Assembly (NCBI RefSeq): GCF_934617235.1
Contig: NZ_CAKTTZ010000009.1
Coordinates: 1-59,312 of the forward strand
Origin: an uncultured Ellagibacter sp.
GTDB taxonomy: Bacteria > Actinomycetota > Coriobacteriia > Coriobacteriales > Eggerthellaceae
DNA: 59,312 nt
Reading direction: 5' to 3'
The translations under genes and the position numbers were made by a program. The first letter of the stretch is position 1. The number at the start of each line of letters is the position of its first letter. Of this stretch, positions 1 to 8,051 are shown one piece after another. The notes beneath the pieces were generated by a model. That model did not search any database. It was given only the letters and a program-made list of their open reading frames with translations, and was not told the origin of the DNA.

Positions 1-1195
1 TCTCCGGGTCGTAGGGCTCGTTGGCCCACATCACCGTGACCAGGTCATCCGTGTCGGACAGGTTGGTGATCGAGTGCGTGTAGCCGGGAATCATCTCGAC
101 CACCCGCAGATCGGAGCCGCTGACAACATACTCGTCCACGGGGAACGGGTTGCCCTCGGCATCACACCCGACCTTCCTGAGTTTAATCGACGCCGTGCCG
201 CTTACAACCAAAAACTTCTCCCACTTGCTCATATGCCAGTGGTTACCCTTGGTGATACCCGGCTTCGACACGTTCACGCTCACCTGGCCGCGTTCGGGCG
301 TGCGCAGAAACTCCGTGAAGCTCCCTCGCGCATCCACGTTGGGTGCAAGGTCGTAGGCGAAGCGCCCCGGTTCGTAGTAGGAAAGAAACGTCGAGTACAG
401 TTTCTTCGAGAAACTGCCCTCATCAAGCTTAGGGACCTCAAGCGTTTCACGCGCGTCGCGGAAGCTGGTTAGTAAACGAACAATCTCTCCTAACGTCGCC
501 CTCTGCGCGCCCGGCGCGTAGCAGTAGCGGCCAGCCTCATCGGGCACGCACTTCGCACCCGCATAGCGGCAGCGGCGCACCTCCCCCACCAGCGCGTCGA
601 GCATTGCAGTCACCAAGTCGTCAATATAGAGCAGCTCCAGCTCAACGCTGGGGTCGTTCACGGTGAACTCTCGCTCGTTAGCGATTGCGTCGCAAAACGT
701 TGCAACAGCCGAGTTGTAACGCGGGCGGCACCACTTACCGTACAAGTTCGGGAAACGATAGACCAAGACGGGCGCACCCGTGCGCTTCTCGTAGTCGAAC
801 AGTAGCTCCTCTCCTGCCAGCTTGCTCTCGCCGTAGGGACTGTCGGCATAGCGCCCCTCAAGAGAAGCTTGAACGCTGCTCGACAGCATCACCGGGCACT
901 TGTTGCCGTGATGTTCCAAAAGGTCCAGCAGCGTCTCGCCGAAACCCCTGTTGCCTTCCATAAACTCAGAAGGGTCCTTCGGACGATTGATACCCGCCAG
1001 ATTGAAGACGAAATCAGCAGCCGAACAGAAGAAACTAAGCTCGTCCTGCGTGCCATCGCGATCGTATTCGTAAACGGTCAGCGGCAAGAGCTGTTGATAT
1101 TTCTCTCGCCTGTCCTTGCCATCGAGGATATTCTTGAGCGCCTCGCAAAGATTGCGCCCGACGAAGCCCTTGGCACCAGTTACCAGCACTTTCAT
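1..1195 (-). CDS. capF: CapF-type capsular polysaccharide epimerase/reductase (partial)
   Basis: I translated this frame by hand; it is open to the window edge, so the C-terminus is missing. The protein starts MKVLVTGAKGFVGRNL, an NAD(P)-binding Rossmann loop (GAKGFVG). A short-chain dehydrogenase/epimerase core follows with the SSVQ and YGESK catalytic region near residues 120-140. The C-terminal half is a cupin, with metal-ligand type residues in KGNHWHMSK and near PGYTHSI. This two-domain layout is that of CapF/WbjC, which acts after CapE in making UDP-N-acetyl-L-fucosamine-type sugars (family knowledge). The ATG directly follows the capE stop codon, so the two are translationally coupled. 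Catalytic activity is inferred. About 398 codons are visible. Confidence 0.9.
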   Translation of the reverse strand, partial: MKVLVTGAKGFVGRNLCEALKNILDGKDRREKYQQLLPLTVYEYDRDGTQDELSFFCSAADFVFNLAGINRPKDPSEFMEGNRGFGETLLDLLEHHGNKCPVMLSSSVQASLEGRYADSPYGESKLAGEELLFDYEKRTGAPVLVYRFPNLYGKWCRPRYNSAVATFCDAIANEREFTVNDPSVELELLYIDDLVTAMLDALVGEVRRCRYAGAKCVPDEAGRYCYAPGAQRATLGEIVRLLTSFRDARETLEVPKLDEGSFSKKLYSTFLSYYEPGRFAYDLAPNVDARGSFTEFLRTPERGQVSVNVSKPGITKGNHWHMSKWEKFLVVSGTASIKLRKVGCDAEGNPFPVDEYVVSGSDLRVVEMIPGYTHSITNLSDTDDLVTVMWANEPYDPE

Positions 1196-2254
1196 TTACT
1201 GCACCGCCTCGCCCTCTCGACCCTCAAGAGCCAGCTGCACGTACTCGGCGGTCTTGATTTTCGCCACCGTGCCCGCCACATCGAGACGCTCGGTGTTGTC
1301 GGAGGTGTAAGCCTCGTCCGCCTGAGTCTTCACGTCGCCCTTCACGACGAACTTGTCATAGTTAAGGTCGCGCGAGTCGCACGCCACGCGGAAGTATTCG
1401 CCCATATCCTCAGCGCGCAGGCGCTCCTCGCGGGTCATCAGCGTCTCATAGAGCTTCTCACCGTGTCGCGTGCCGATGATTTGCGTTCCCACACGTCCAA
1501 ACACCTCCTGCACCGCCTCGGCAAGATCGCCGATGGTCGACGCCGGCGCCTTCTGGATGAACAAATCACCCGGGTTAGCGTGTTCGAAGGCGAACTGAAC
1601 CAGATCCACCGCCTCATCGAGGTTCATGAGGAAACGCGTCATATTGGGGTCGGTGACGGTAAGCGGCTCTCCCTTGCGGATTCGATCAATGAACAGGGGA
1701 ATCACACTACCGCGGGAGCACATAACGTTGCCATAGCGCGTGCAGCAGATGGTGGTGCGGCCGGCGCCATTGCGCGCGTTGGCGTAGATGATTGATTCCA
1801 TCATGGCCTTCGATTTGCCCATGGCGTTGATGGGGTACGCCGCCTTGTCGGTGGACAGGCACACCACGCGAGAAACGCCCTCGTCAATCGCGGCATGGAG
1901 CACGTTGTCGGTGCCGATCACGTTGGTGCGCACAGCCTCCATCGGGAAGAATTCGCAGGAAGGCACCTGCTTGAGCGCCGCCGCGTGGAAAATATAGTCT
2001 ACCCCATGCATCGCATCTCGCACAGACTGCGGGTTGCGCACGTCACCAATGAAGAAGCGCACCTTGCCAGCGAGCTCGGGAGAAGTCTCCTGCAGGCGGT
2101 GACGCATGTCGTCCTGCTTCTTCTCGTCGCGAGAGAAGATGCGGATTTCGGCCAGGTCAGTATGCATGAAGTGCTTAAGCACAGTGTTGCCAAACGACCC
2201 GGTGCCGCCGGTGATCATGAGGGTCTTGTTTTCGAATGCTGCAGTAGGCTGCAT
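1196..2254 (-). CDS. capE: CapE-type UDP-N-acetylglucosamine 4,6-dehydratase
   Basis: 352 aa. Rossmann motif TGGTGSFG at residues 15-22, then a short-chain dehydrogenase fold with STDKAAYPINAMGKSK. This is the extended-SDR active-site region of the CapE/FlaA1 group, which uses Met-Gly-Lys in place of the usual YxxxK tyrosine. It makes the 4-keto-6-deoxy intermediate for a deoxy-aminosugar (family knowledge). I start at the ATG at 2254 because AAGGAGA lies 8 bases upstream. An in-frame start 27 bases earlier would overlap the preceding gene and has no ribosome binding site. The neighbour downstream is CapF, the next enzyme of the pathway, with no intergenic bases. Confidence 0.93.
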   Translation of the reverse strand: MQPTAAFENKTLMITGGTGSFGNTVLKHFMHTDLAEIRIFSRDEKKQDDMRHRLQETSPELAGKVRFFIGDVRNPQSVRDAMHGVDYIFHAAALKQVPSCEFFPMEAVRTNVIGTDNVLHAAIDEGVSRVVCLSTDKAAYPINAMGKSKAMMESIIYANARNGAGRTTICCTRYGNVMCSRGSVIPLFIDRIRKGEPLTVTDPNMTRFLMNLDEAVDLVQFAFEHANPGDLFIQKAPASTIGDLAEAVQEVFGRVGTQIIGTRHGEKLYETLMTREERLRAEDMGEYFRVACDSRDLNYDKFVVKGDVKTQADEAYTSDNTERLDVAGTVAKIKTAEYVQLALEGREGEAVQ

Positions 2255-2258
2255 ATGC

Positions 2259-3032
2259 TTATCTCTCCTTACGCTTTGCATTAGTCAACTGATACCAGAT
2301 GAATTTAGTGTTAGTGATAGCGTACCTCTTGAACAGCCTGCCTGGCTCCTGAACGAGGCGGTAAAACCACTCAAGACCAGCATCCTGCATCCAGCGCGGA
2401 GCCTCAGGGACCAACCCCGCCAGCACCTTGAACGCACCGCCGACACCCACCATCAAACTCTTCGAGCAGCCGTTCAGGTCATGCATAAGCATCTCCTGCC
2501 TGGGTGCGCCCAGAGCAACCCAGCAGAAATCGGCACCCGCCTGATCGACACGAACGCACAGCTCGTCCTTCTCTGCATCAGAAAGCGGGCGAAACACCGA
2601 GGGTTCCATGCCGCAGATTTTTATCCCGGGATACTCATGTTCCAATACAGCACGTAAGGCGTCCAGAGTCTCCTGCCTGTCGCCGTAGAAGAAATGATTC
2701 CAACCGTGCGCGGCAGACGCTGCAAACACCTCGCGCATCAGGTCGGGGCCTGTCACACGTTCCATGGTCGGAACCTTCTTGCGACCCACTACCGAAAGCG
2801 GCTTACCATCGGGGATAGACGCGACGGATTCCGCTTGGCAGGCCCAGTAGACAGGGTCGTCGTGCGCCATTACACAAGCGTGGGCATTGGAGACACATAT
2901 GTACCCACCACGTAAGCCGTCGAGGCTCGAGGAAAGCAACAACATGAAATCGCCCATGTTCGTAGCGGTAATCGGCACCCCGATAACGTCAACCCGCGCA
3001 AGACGTGGGTCCTTCAACAGCATATAGTCCAC
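2259..3032 (-). CDS. WecG/TagA/CpsF family glycosyltransferase
   Basis: 257 aa, the usual length for the family. Recognisable landmarks are ISNAHA-like CVSNAHACVM near residue 47, IPDGKPL near residue 74, RVTGPDLM near 93, and WVALGAPRQEMLM near 171. These are the donor-binding and catalytic blocks of WecG/TagA (UDP-ManNAc-type transferases that add the second sugar to an undecaprenyl-linked primer). It follows the initiating transferase by 3 bases and precedes capE by 4. The start is GTG, with AGGGGAA 7 bases upstream inside the end of the previous gene. The exact donor sugar cannot be read from sequence. Confidence 0.9.
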   Translation of the reverse strand: MDYMLLKDPRLARVDVIGVPITATNMGDFMLLLSSSLDGLRGGYICVSNAHACVMAHDDPVYWACQAESVASIPDGKPLSVVGRKKVPTMERVTGPDLMREVFAASAAHGWNHFFYGDRQETLDALRAVLEHEYPGIKICGMEPSVFRPLSDAEKDELCVRVDQAGADFCWVALGAPRQEMLMHDLNGCSKSLMVGVGGAFKVLAGLVPEAPRWMQDAGLEWFYRLVQEPGRLFKRYAITNTKFIWYQLTNAKRKER

Positions 3033-3035
3033 AGC

Positions 3036-3881
3036 TTAATTCCCCTGCGCCGTGAGAACCACGCCCACGGTTTGAATAATCAGTTTCACGTCGCTCCATG
3101 CAGAGCACTTCTTGATATAGAGCAGGTCAAGGTCGACCCACTCGTCGAAGGTTATGGAGTCGCGGTTGCGACGGGTTTGCCAGTAGCAGGTTATGCCCGG
3201 CTTCACCAGCAGCCTTTGGCGTTGGTAGTTATCGTAGGTCGCGACCTCAGCCGGCAACGCGGGACGCGGGCCCACGATGCTCATATCCGAGCGCAGGACA
3301 TTGATGAACTGGGGCAGCTCGTCGAGCGACAGCTTGCGCAGCCACTTGCCCACGCGGGTGATACGCGGGTCCTCGGCGATCTTGAATACCGGGCCGGTCT
3401 TCTCGTTGAGCTCCCTGAGCTCGGCGAGCTTGTCTTCGGCATCCACGCACATGCTGCGGAACTTCAGCATCCGGAAGGTTCTGCCGTCCTTGCCCACGCG
3501 TTCCTGGCTGAAGAACACGGGGCCCTTCGGGTCGTCGACCTTGATGAAAATCGCGATGATGGCGAACAGCCAGCAAAACACAACGAGTACCGCCGCACTG
3601 AAAACGATGTCGAACGCACGCTTAACAAAGCGGTACGCCACCCTGTCCTCGATGCCGGTAACCGGCACGCTCCCAAGCTCCTCCTTGAGGCGTCTGGCGC
3701 GCTCGGAGCTTTCGGCTGAGCCCCCGCCGCCATTGATGTCGTACGCGAAACCACTACGAACAGTTTTGCGCTCCAAGGCACCGCTGCTCGCCGTCACTCG
3801 GCTGGCTTCAATTGACGGCGAATCCCAAACGTCGGACCTCGCCTTCGCGGGCTCGCAAACGGCCGTGAAATCACTGGACAC
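3036..3881 (-). CDS. Initiating sugar-phosphate transferase (bacterial sugar transferase, WcaJ/EpsL type)
   Basis: 281 aa. A charged N-terminal tail of about 85 residues leads to KRAFDIVFSAAVLVV, a single membrane segment. The conserved catalytic domain follows: KGPVFFSQERVGKDG, KFRSM, TRVGKWLRKLSLDELPQ and IVGPRPALP. This monotopic domain transfers a sugar-1-phosphate from a UDP-sugar to undecaprenyl phosphate, the first step of repeat-unit assembly (family knowledge). It is the short form without the multi-span N-terminus of full WcaJ. The GTG start overlaps the stop of the upstream small gene by one base. Confidence 0.92.
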   Translation of the reverse strand: MSSDFTAVCEPAKARSDVWDSPSIEASRVTASSGALERKTVRSGFAYDINGGGGSAESSERARRLKEELGSVPVTGIEDRVAYRFVKRAFDIVFSAAVLVVFCWLFAIIAIFIKVDDPKGPVFFSQERVGKDGRTFRMLKFRSMCVDAEDKLAELRELNEKTGPVFKIAEDPRITRVGKWLRKLSLDELPQFINVLRSDMSIVGPRPALPAEVATYDNYQRQRLLVKPGITCYWQTRRNRDSITFDEWVDLDLLYIKKCSAWSDVKLIIQTVGVVLTAQGN

Positions 3882-4147
3882 TATGCGCCCACCGTCCCAA
3901 AAGTGGGCTTTGCGAGATGCATTTCCGGGATGCGCGAGAGGATATGGGGCCTCACCATATCCACGACAGACGCCGCGATGTCGAAGGACCTCTTGGCAGC
4001 GCGGAACGCTATGCCGATAGCGCTCTGCGATACCAAATGTCCCTCTCCCTCCATGCCAGCTCGCGTGCCCCCAAGCCTGTCTACCTCTTGAAGAATCTTC
4101 GCCATCTCCATCCGCATGTGCTCGACATGTAGGGTTCCGCTCGTCAT
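3881..4147 (-). CDS. Small protein with a sugar-transferase start-motif remnant
   Basis: 88 aa, no family recognised. It begins MTSGTLHVEHMRMEMAKILQ and contains AAKRSFDIAAS near residues 51-61. That run resembles the KRAFDIVFS block that opens the membrane segment of the sugar transferase encoded just downstream. In this ORF the motif is followed by VVDMVRPH instead of a hydrophobic helix, so no transferase domain is present. It could be a decayed or split copy of a second transferase start, or a short leader protein coupled to the transferase by the one-base overlap. Upstream SD is weak (GGGAA). I am moderately sure it is translated and unsure what it does. Confidence 0.5.
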   Translation of the reverse strand: MTSGTLHVEHMRMEMAKILQEVDRLGGTRAGMEGEGHLVSQSAIGIAFRAAKRSFDIAASVVDMVRPHILSRIPEMHLAKPTFGTVGA

Positions 4148-4531
4148 ATTCCCGTTTCGTCCGCGCAGAAAAACCTCGACCTGATTCGGGTCGCTTTCGC
4201 CCTACCTCTTAAATTAATTACAGTATACTTATCATATCCTAGAATAAGGCCCTATTTCGCAAAAATGTCGGGGTTCGGTAGAAAATAAACAGTAAGTCCT
4301 CAAACAAAACAGCCCCTTGCGAAATTTTGTTAAGAATAGACGATTTCCATTGAAACCATTATATAAGGAAGATATTATCGTGACGAGGATAAGGCAAGTT
4401 GCCATTGATTCGCCGCAAAATGGGGCTCCCGCCCGCTGTTTGCCCGACGGAGGCGCGCGTCCCCGTCCCCATGTGCTATGATGCAGCACATCATCAGCAT
4501 TGACGCATTCGCTCAAGTGAAAGAGGAAACG
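4148..4531. promoter_or_regulatory. Divergent intergenic region between the two polysaccharide arms
   Basis: 384 bases without a credible gene. The left two thirds is AT-rich, unlike its surroundings, and must carry promoters for the minus arm and the plus arm. A 9-bp inverted pair (ATTTCGCAA at 4254-4262 and TTGCGAAAT at 4317-4325) lies in it. A TATGAT at about 4475 could be a -10 for the plus arm, but I see no good -35 at the right distance. Divergent control from here is an inference. Confidence 0.45.
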
Positions 4532-5137
4532 ATGAAAAAGAAGCTTACTGCCATGATTTGCGCGCTCGCCCTCGCCATGGCGATGCCGACTCTGGCATGG
4601 GCGTCGAACAGCCCGCAGAAGGTAACGTCCAACACCTGCACCGCATCCCAGGGCGCATCCCTCACGGTCAGCGGCAAGACCGACGACTCCACGAGCAAGC
4701 TCGTCGTCGAGGCAACCTCCGACCAGGCTTCCAACGTGTCGTTCAGCGCCACCCAGAAGATCGTAGGCACCTTCAAGGTTTACGACGTGCCCGAGGGCAG
4801 CACCTACGGCCCCTACACCCTCACCTTCAACGTGGGAACTGAGTACAACGGCGCCACCGCCACCGTGTTCATCGAGCACCAGGGCCGCGACGCGAACCTC
4901 GGCACCGAGACGAAGACGGCGACCGTCTCCAACGGCAATGTGACCATCTCCACCGATGGCCTCTCGCTCGTGACCATCGCGGTTGACTCCTCCACCGTCA
5001 CCGGCGCCACCACCGACGCAAGCGCCACCTCTCCGCAGACCGGCGTTGACATGACCGGCATCGCCGTCGCCACCGCCGCGTGCGCCATCGCCGCCGTGGG
5101 CGTGGGCGTGGTCCTTCGCAAGAAGCTCGCTGAATAG
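4532..5137 (+). CDS. Secreted SPQTG cell-wall-anchored surface protein
   Basis: 201 aa. Signal peptide MKKKLTAMICALALAMAMPT with a likely AWA-S cleavage. The mature part is Thr/Ser/Val-rich and looks like beta-sheet. The C-terminus is a complete sorting signal: SPQTG at 167-171, a hydrophobic helix, and a RKK tail. The motif is SPQTG instead of LPxTG, so a sortase with matching preference is expected. A class B sortase lies four genes downstream. Start chosen at 4532 because AGAGGAAA precedes it and the signal peptide begins there. A terminator follows the gene, so it can be made in excess over the downstream genes. No adhesive domain is recognised. Confidence 0.85.
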   Translation: MKKKLTAMICALALAMAMPTLAWASNSPQKVTSNTCTASQGASLTVSGKTDDSTSKLVVEATSDQASNVSFSATQKIVGTFKVYDVPEGSTYGPYTLTFNVGTEYNGATATVFIEHQGRDANLGTETKTATVSNGNVTISTDGLSLVTIAVDSSTVTGATTDASATSPQTGVDMTGIAVATAACAIAAVGVGVVLRKKLAE

Positions 5138-5193
5138 CGCCAACGGGATATGCGGCAGATCGTCATCGAGTGCCGCGCCGCACGCATGTTGAA

Positions 5194-5230
5194 AAAGGAG
5201 AGGGCGCAGCTGCCCTCTCCTTTGTTGTGA
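5194..5230 (+). terminator. Intrinsic terminator after the SPQTG protein gene
   Basis: A 12-bp stem AAAGGAGAGGGC (5194-5205), loop GCAGCT, and GCCCTCTCCTTT (5212-5223), followed by GTTGTGA. The stem is perfect. The 3' T-tract is short, so partial read-through into the modulator gene is likely. Confidence 0.75.
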
Positions 5231-5254
5231 TAAGAATAGAGGAGAACCGCTTCA

Positions 5255-5923
5255 ATGACCCTGCTTGAGCTGCTCGAGCTCCTTCGAAAGAAATGGTACC
5301 TGGTGCTCGTGTTCCCCCTGGTGTTCGCGGGCGCGACCGCGGCATACTGCTGGGGCTTCATGACCAACAACTACACCGCCAACGTGTCGCTCTACGTGCT
5401 GACGCAAACGACGAACGCGACCGATGGATCCGGCCGCGTGACCAGCTCCGACACCTCGGCTTCCCAGCAGCTCGCGAACGACCTGGCAAAGATCGCGAAG
5501 ACGTCGACCGTGATGAGCTCCACCGCGAGCGCCCTCGGTATGAGCGACCTCGAGGGCTTCGATGTGGGGGTAACCTCCGACACTACGAGCCGCGTCATCA
5601 CGCTCACCGTCACGGGCAAAAGCCCCGAAGGCGCCGCGAGCGTGGCCAACGAGCTCGCCGACCGCACCTCGAAGGCCGCCATCGACGCGATGAAACTCGA
5701 CGCCGTGAACATCATCGACCGGGCGAGCGTGCCAGACAAGCCCTCCGGCCCCAACCGAGTCATGTACACCGCGGTTGCCCTGCTCGCAGGGCTGTTCGTC
5801 GCCATCGCGATCATCGTCTTGCAGGACATGCTGGACACCACCGTGAAGTCGGGCGACGACGCCGAAGAGCTGCTCGGGATTCCCGTGCTCGGCCGCATGC
5901 CCAAGCCGAAGAAGGCGAGGTAA
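5255..5923 (+). CDS. Wzz/YveK-type polysaccharide chain-length modulator
   Basis: 222 aa. A short cytoplasmic start (MTLLELLELLRKKW) is followed by TM1 at about 14-34. An extracellular domain follows, then the proline-containing entry ASVPDKPSGPNRVMY to TM2 at about 170-192, and a short cytoplasmic tail with basic end MPKPKKAR. That is the layout of CapA/YwqC/Wzc N-terminal domains, which activate the partner BY-kinase and set polymer length (family knowledge). The kinase starts one base after the stop. SD GAGGAG lies ahead of the ATG. Confidence 0.9.
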   Translation: MTLLELLELLRKKWYLVLVFPLVFAGATAAYCWGFMTNNYTANVSLYVLTQTTNATDGSGRVTSSDTSASQQLANDLAKIAKTSTVMSSTASALGMSDLEGFDVGVTSDTTSRVITLTVTGKSPEGAASVANELADRTSKAAIDAMKLDAVNIIDRASVPDKPSGPNRVMYTAVALLAGLFVAIAIIVLQDMLDTTVKSGDDAEELLGIPVLGRMPKPKKAR

Positions 5924-5924
5924 C

Positions 5925-6962
5925 ATGGCCAAGAAGAACCGCAAGCGCCCCAGCCAGTTCCAAAATCCCCTCCTGAGCAACGCATCGAAGACGCTGTTCG
6001 CCAACATCCGCTTCGTCTCCATCGACGAGAAGGTGAAGACGATTGTGGTCACGTCGACGGGCATGGACGAGGGCAAAACCCAGGTCAGCACCAACCTTGC
6101 CTGCGCCATCGCCGGCTCGGGCAAGAAGGTGCTCATCGTCGACACCGACATGCGCCGCCGCTGCATCGCGGGGCTTTTAGGCATCCACACGGAGTGCGGC
6201 CTGTATTCCGTGCTCGTCGGGCAGGCTCCGCTTAAAAGCGCCATCTACCCGACCGACCGCCCCAACCTGTACTTCATGGACACCGAGCCGAACATCCCCT
6301 CCCCTCCTGATGTCCTTTCGACCAAGCGCTTCTCGGCGCTTGTCGACACGTTGCGCGAGATGTTCGACTACGTGATATTCGATTCGCCTCCCATCGGTCT
6401 TTTCGTTGACGCTGCCATCATATCGAACCTGGTCGACGGCACGCTGTACGTCATCCGCGAGCGCGCGGCGAAGCGCGACGATGTCGTCGCCGGCGTGCAG
6501 CAGCTCAAGGCCGCCAACGCGCGCATCTTGGGCTCGGTCATCACGTTCTCGCGTGAAGAAGCGAACAACGATTACTACTACGCCTACTACAACTCCGACG
6601 GGAAGCGCGTCTCCCGCAAGGACCGCGAAAAGCAGCTGATGGAGAACCCAAACGCGCGCGATCTGGCAGCAGACGACATCGGCCAGTGGGCGCGCAAGGC
6701 AGGCATCGACCCCAATCAGTCGGAACGAAGGGAAGCTGGCTCGCGACCGCGGCGCCAAGGTGCGAACGCGGGCATGGGCGCAGGCGCGAGCGCGGGTGTG
6801 AACCCGAACGCTAATGCGGGCGCTGGCGTACCCCCGGCTGCAAGCCCGCAGAGGGGCGCGCGGGCGAACGGCGACGAGCAGTTCCCGCCCGGCGCCTTCA
6901 AGCCGGCAGTATCGCGCCGCGCCGACGGCCGCGCACCGCGCCACAAGAACACGAGGATCTAA
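5925..6962 (+). CDS. Bacterial tyrosine kinase (CpsD/CapB type) with long low-complexity tail
   Basis: 345 aa. Walker A TSTGMDEGKTQ at 43-53, Walker A' VDTDMR near 72-77, Walker B VIFDSPP near 150-156. The tyrosine cluster DYYYAYY sits at 216-222. In CpsD/CapB such a cluster normally ends the protein; here about 120 more residues follow, including an Ala/Gly/Asn-rich stretch (290-320) and an Arg-rich end. The kinase autophosphorylates the cluster and works with the upstream modulator; the CpsB phosphatase downstream would reverse it (family knowledge). The tail may tether the kinase to another partner; this is inference. Confidence 0.9.
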   Translation: MAKKNRKRPSQFQNPLLSNASKTLFANIRFVSIDEKVKTIVVTSTGMDEGKTQVSTNLACAIAGSGKKVLIVDTDMRRRCIAGLLGIHTECGLYSVLVGQAPLKSAIYPTDRPNLYFMDTEPNIPSPPDVLSTKRFSALVDTLREMFDYVIFDSPPIGLFVDAAIISNLVDGTLYVIRERAAKRDDVVAGVQQLKAANARILGSVITFSREEANNDYYYAYYNSDGKRVSRKDREKQLMENPNARDLAADDIGQWARKAGIDPNQSERREAGSRPRRQGANAGMGAGASAGVNPNANAGAGVPPAASPQRGARANGDEQFPPGAFKPAVSRRADGRAPRHKNTRI

Positions 6963-6971
6963 CGCATCGCC

Positions 6972-7010
6972 CATGACGGGAGGCCCACGGTGGCTTCCCG
7001 TCATGCTTTC
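6972..7010 (+). terminator. Hairpin downstream of the BY-kinase gene
   Basis: Perfect 10-bp arms CATGACGGGA (6972-6981) and TCCCGTCATG (6996-7005), with further pairing of GGCC/GGTGGC inside, followed by CTTTC. It may be a weak terminator or an mRNA-processing hairpin between the kinase and the sortase. Confidence 0.5.
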
Positions 7011-7157
7011 AAACGGCCTACGGAAAAGAGGCACTCGACCAGCGGAAAGGCGGCTTGTACGGCGGCCCGCACGGGCCTCCCGAACGACGGCTCTGCCAGC
7101 AACCCGCGCGAGCGGCACCGCCAGCAGCTCGCTGACCAGCATCATTCTAAGGAACAC

Positions 7158-8033
7158 ATGGCAAACGACAAGACGAAACCGACTGAAGAGGACACAGCCC
7201 CCAAACACGCGAAGGCACCGAGCGCGCAAGCTTCGGGCACGGGCGACGACTCCCGCAAGAAGCGCCCGCAAATCGCGGCGCTCATCGTGCTGCTCGTCGT
7301 CCTGGTGTGCGCGGCAATCGTCGGCGGCGCGTACCTTGTATGGCAGAACACCCAGATCGCGAAATCGGCCGAGGAGGCAGCCGCAACTCCCGAGCCCAAT
7401 GCCCCCACCACCTCGCAAGATGCCGCGGACCTGCGGGTAGAAAACCCGATCGATTTCGCGTCGCTTCGCCTGGAGAACCCCGACATCTGCGCCTGGATCT
7501 ACATCCCCGGCACCGACGTGAACTACCCGGTGGTGCAGCACCCGACCGATGACACGTTCTACCTGAAGCACAACAAGGACGGCGAATGGTCCGAGGAGGG
7601 CGCCATCTACACGCAGCTGGCGAACAAGACCGACTTCTCCGACCCCGTCACAGTGATCTACGGGCACAACCTCGTGCAGGGAACCATGTTCTCCACGCTG
7701 CACCGCTTCGAGAACAAGGACTTCTTCGACTCCCACGAGGACATGTACGTCTACACCGACGGGCACATCCTCACCTACCGCGTCATCGCCGCCTACCAGT
7801 ACGACAACCGCCACATCCTGAATTCGTTCAACTTCTCCGACCCAACCGTCGTTCAGCAGTACTTCGACTCGGTGCTCAGCCCCGACTCGCTCGTCGAGAA
7901 CGTGCGCGAGGGCACGACCCTCACTTCAAGCGATAAAATCGTGCAGCTGAGCACCTGCACCGGCGATTCCAACCACATCGTGAGAAGATACCTCGTGACG
8001 GGAGTTCTCGTCAGCGATCAACCGACTTACTAG
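7158..8033 (+). CDS. Class B sortase
   Basis: 291 aa. Charged N-tail (1-38), one TM at about 39-61, then the extracellular sortase domain. Catalytic residues are visible: His170 in VIYGHN, Cys267 in LSTCTG, and Arg276/277 in HIVRRYL. The spacing and the sequence CAWIYIPGTDVNYPVVQ are typical of class B. It joins sorted proteins to the wall or to one another. The likely local substrate is the SPQTG protein four genes upstream. Start at 7158 follows AAGGAACAC; longer in-frame starts lack a ribosome binding site. Confidence 0.92.
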   Translation: MANDKTKPTEEDTAPKHAKAPSAQASGTGDDSRKKRPQIAALIVLLVVLVCAAIVGGAYLVWQNTQIAKSAEEAAATPEPNAPTTSQDAADLRVENPIDFASLRLENPDICAWIYIPGTDVNYPVVQHPTDDTFYLKHNKDGEWSEEGAIYTQLANKTDFSDPVTVIYGHNLVQGTMFSTLHRFENKDFFDSHEDMYVYTDGHILTYRVIAAYQYDNRHILNSFNFSDPTVVQQYFDSVLSPDSLVENVREGTTLTSSDKIVQLSTCTGDSNHIVRRYLVTGVLVSDQPTY

Positions 8034-8051
8034 CACGAAAGACGAAGCACT

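Noticed and set aside
4232..5143. A 303-codon minus-strand frame
   Set aside because: Antisense to the SPQTG protein with its signal peptide and sorting signal; the product is Gly/His repeats.
6177..7814. A 545-codon open frame on the minus strand
   Set aside because: It lies opposite the BY-kinase and sortase genes, which have clear domains; its product is low-complexity and has no family.
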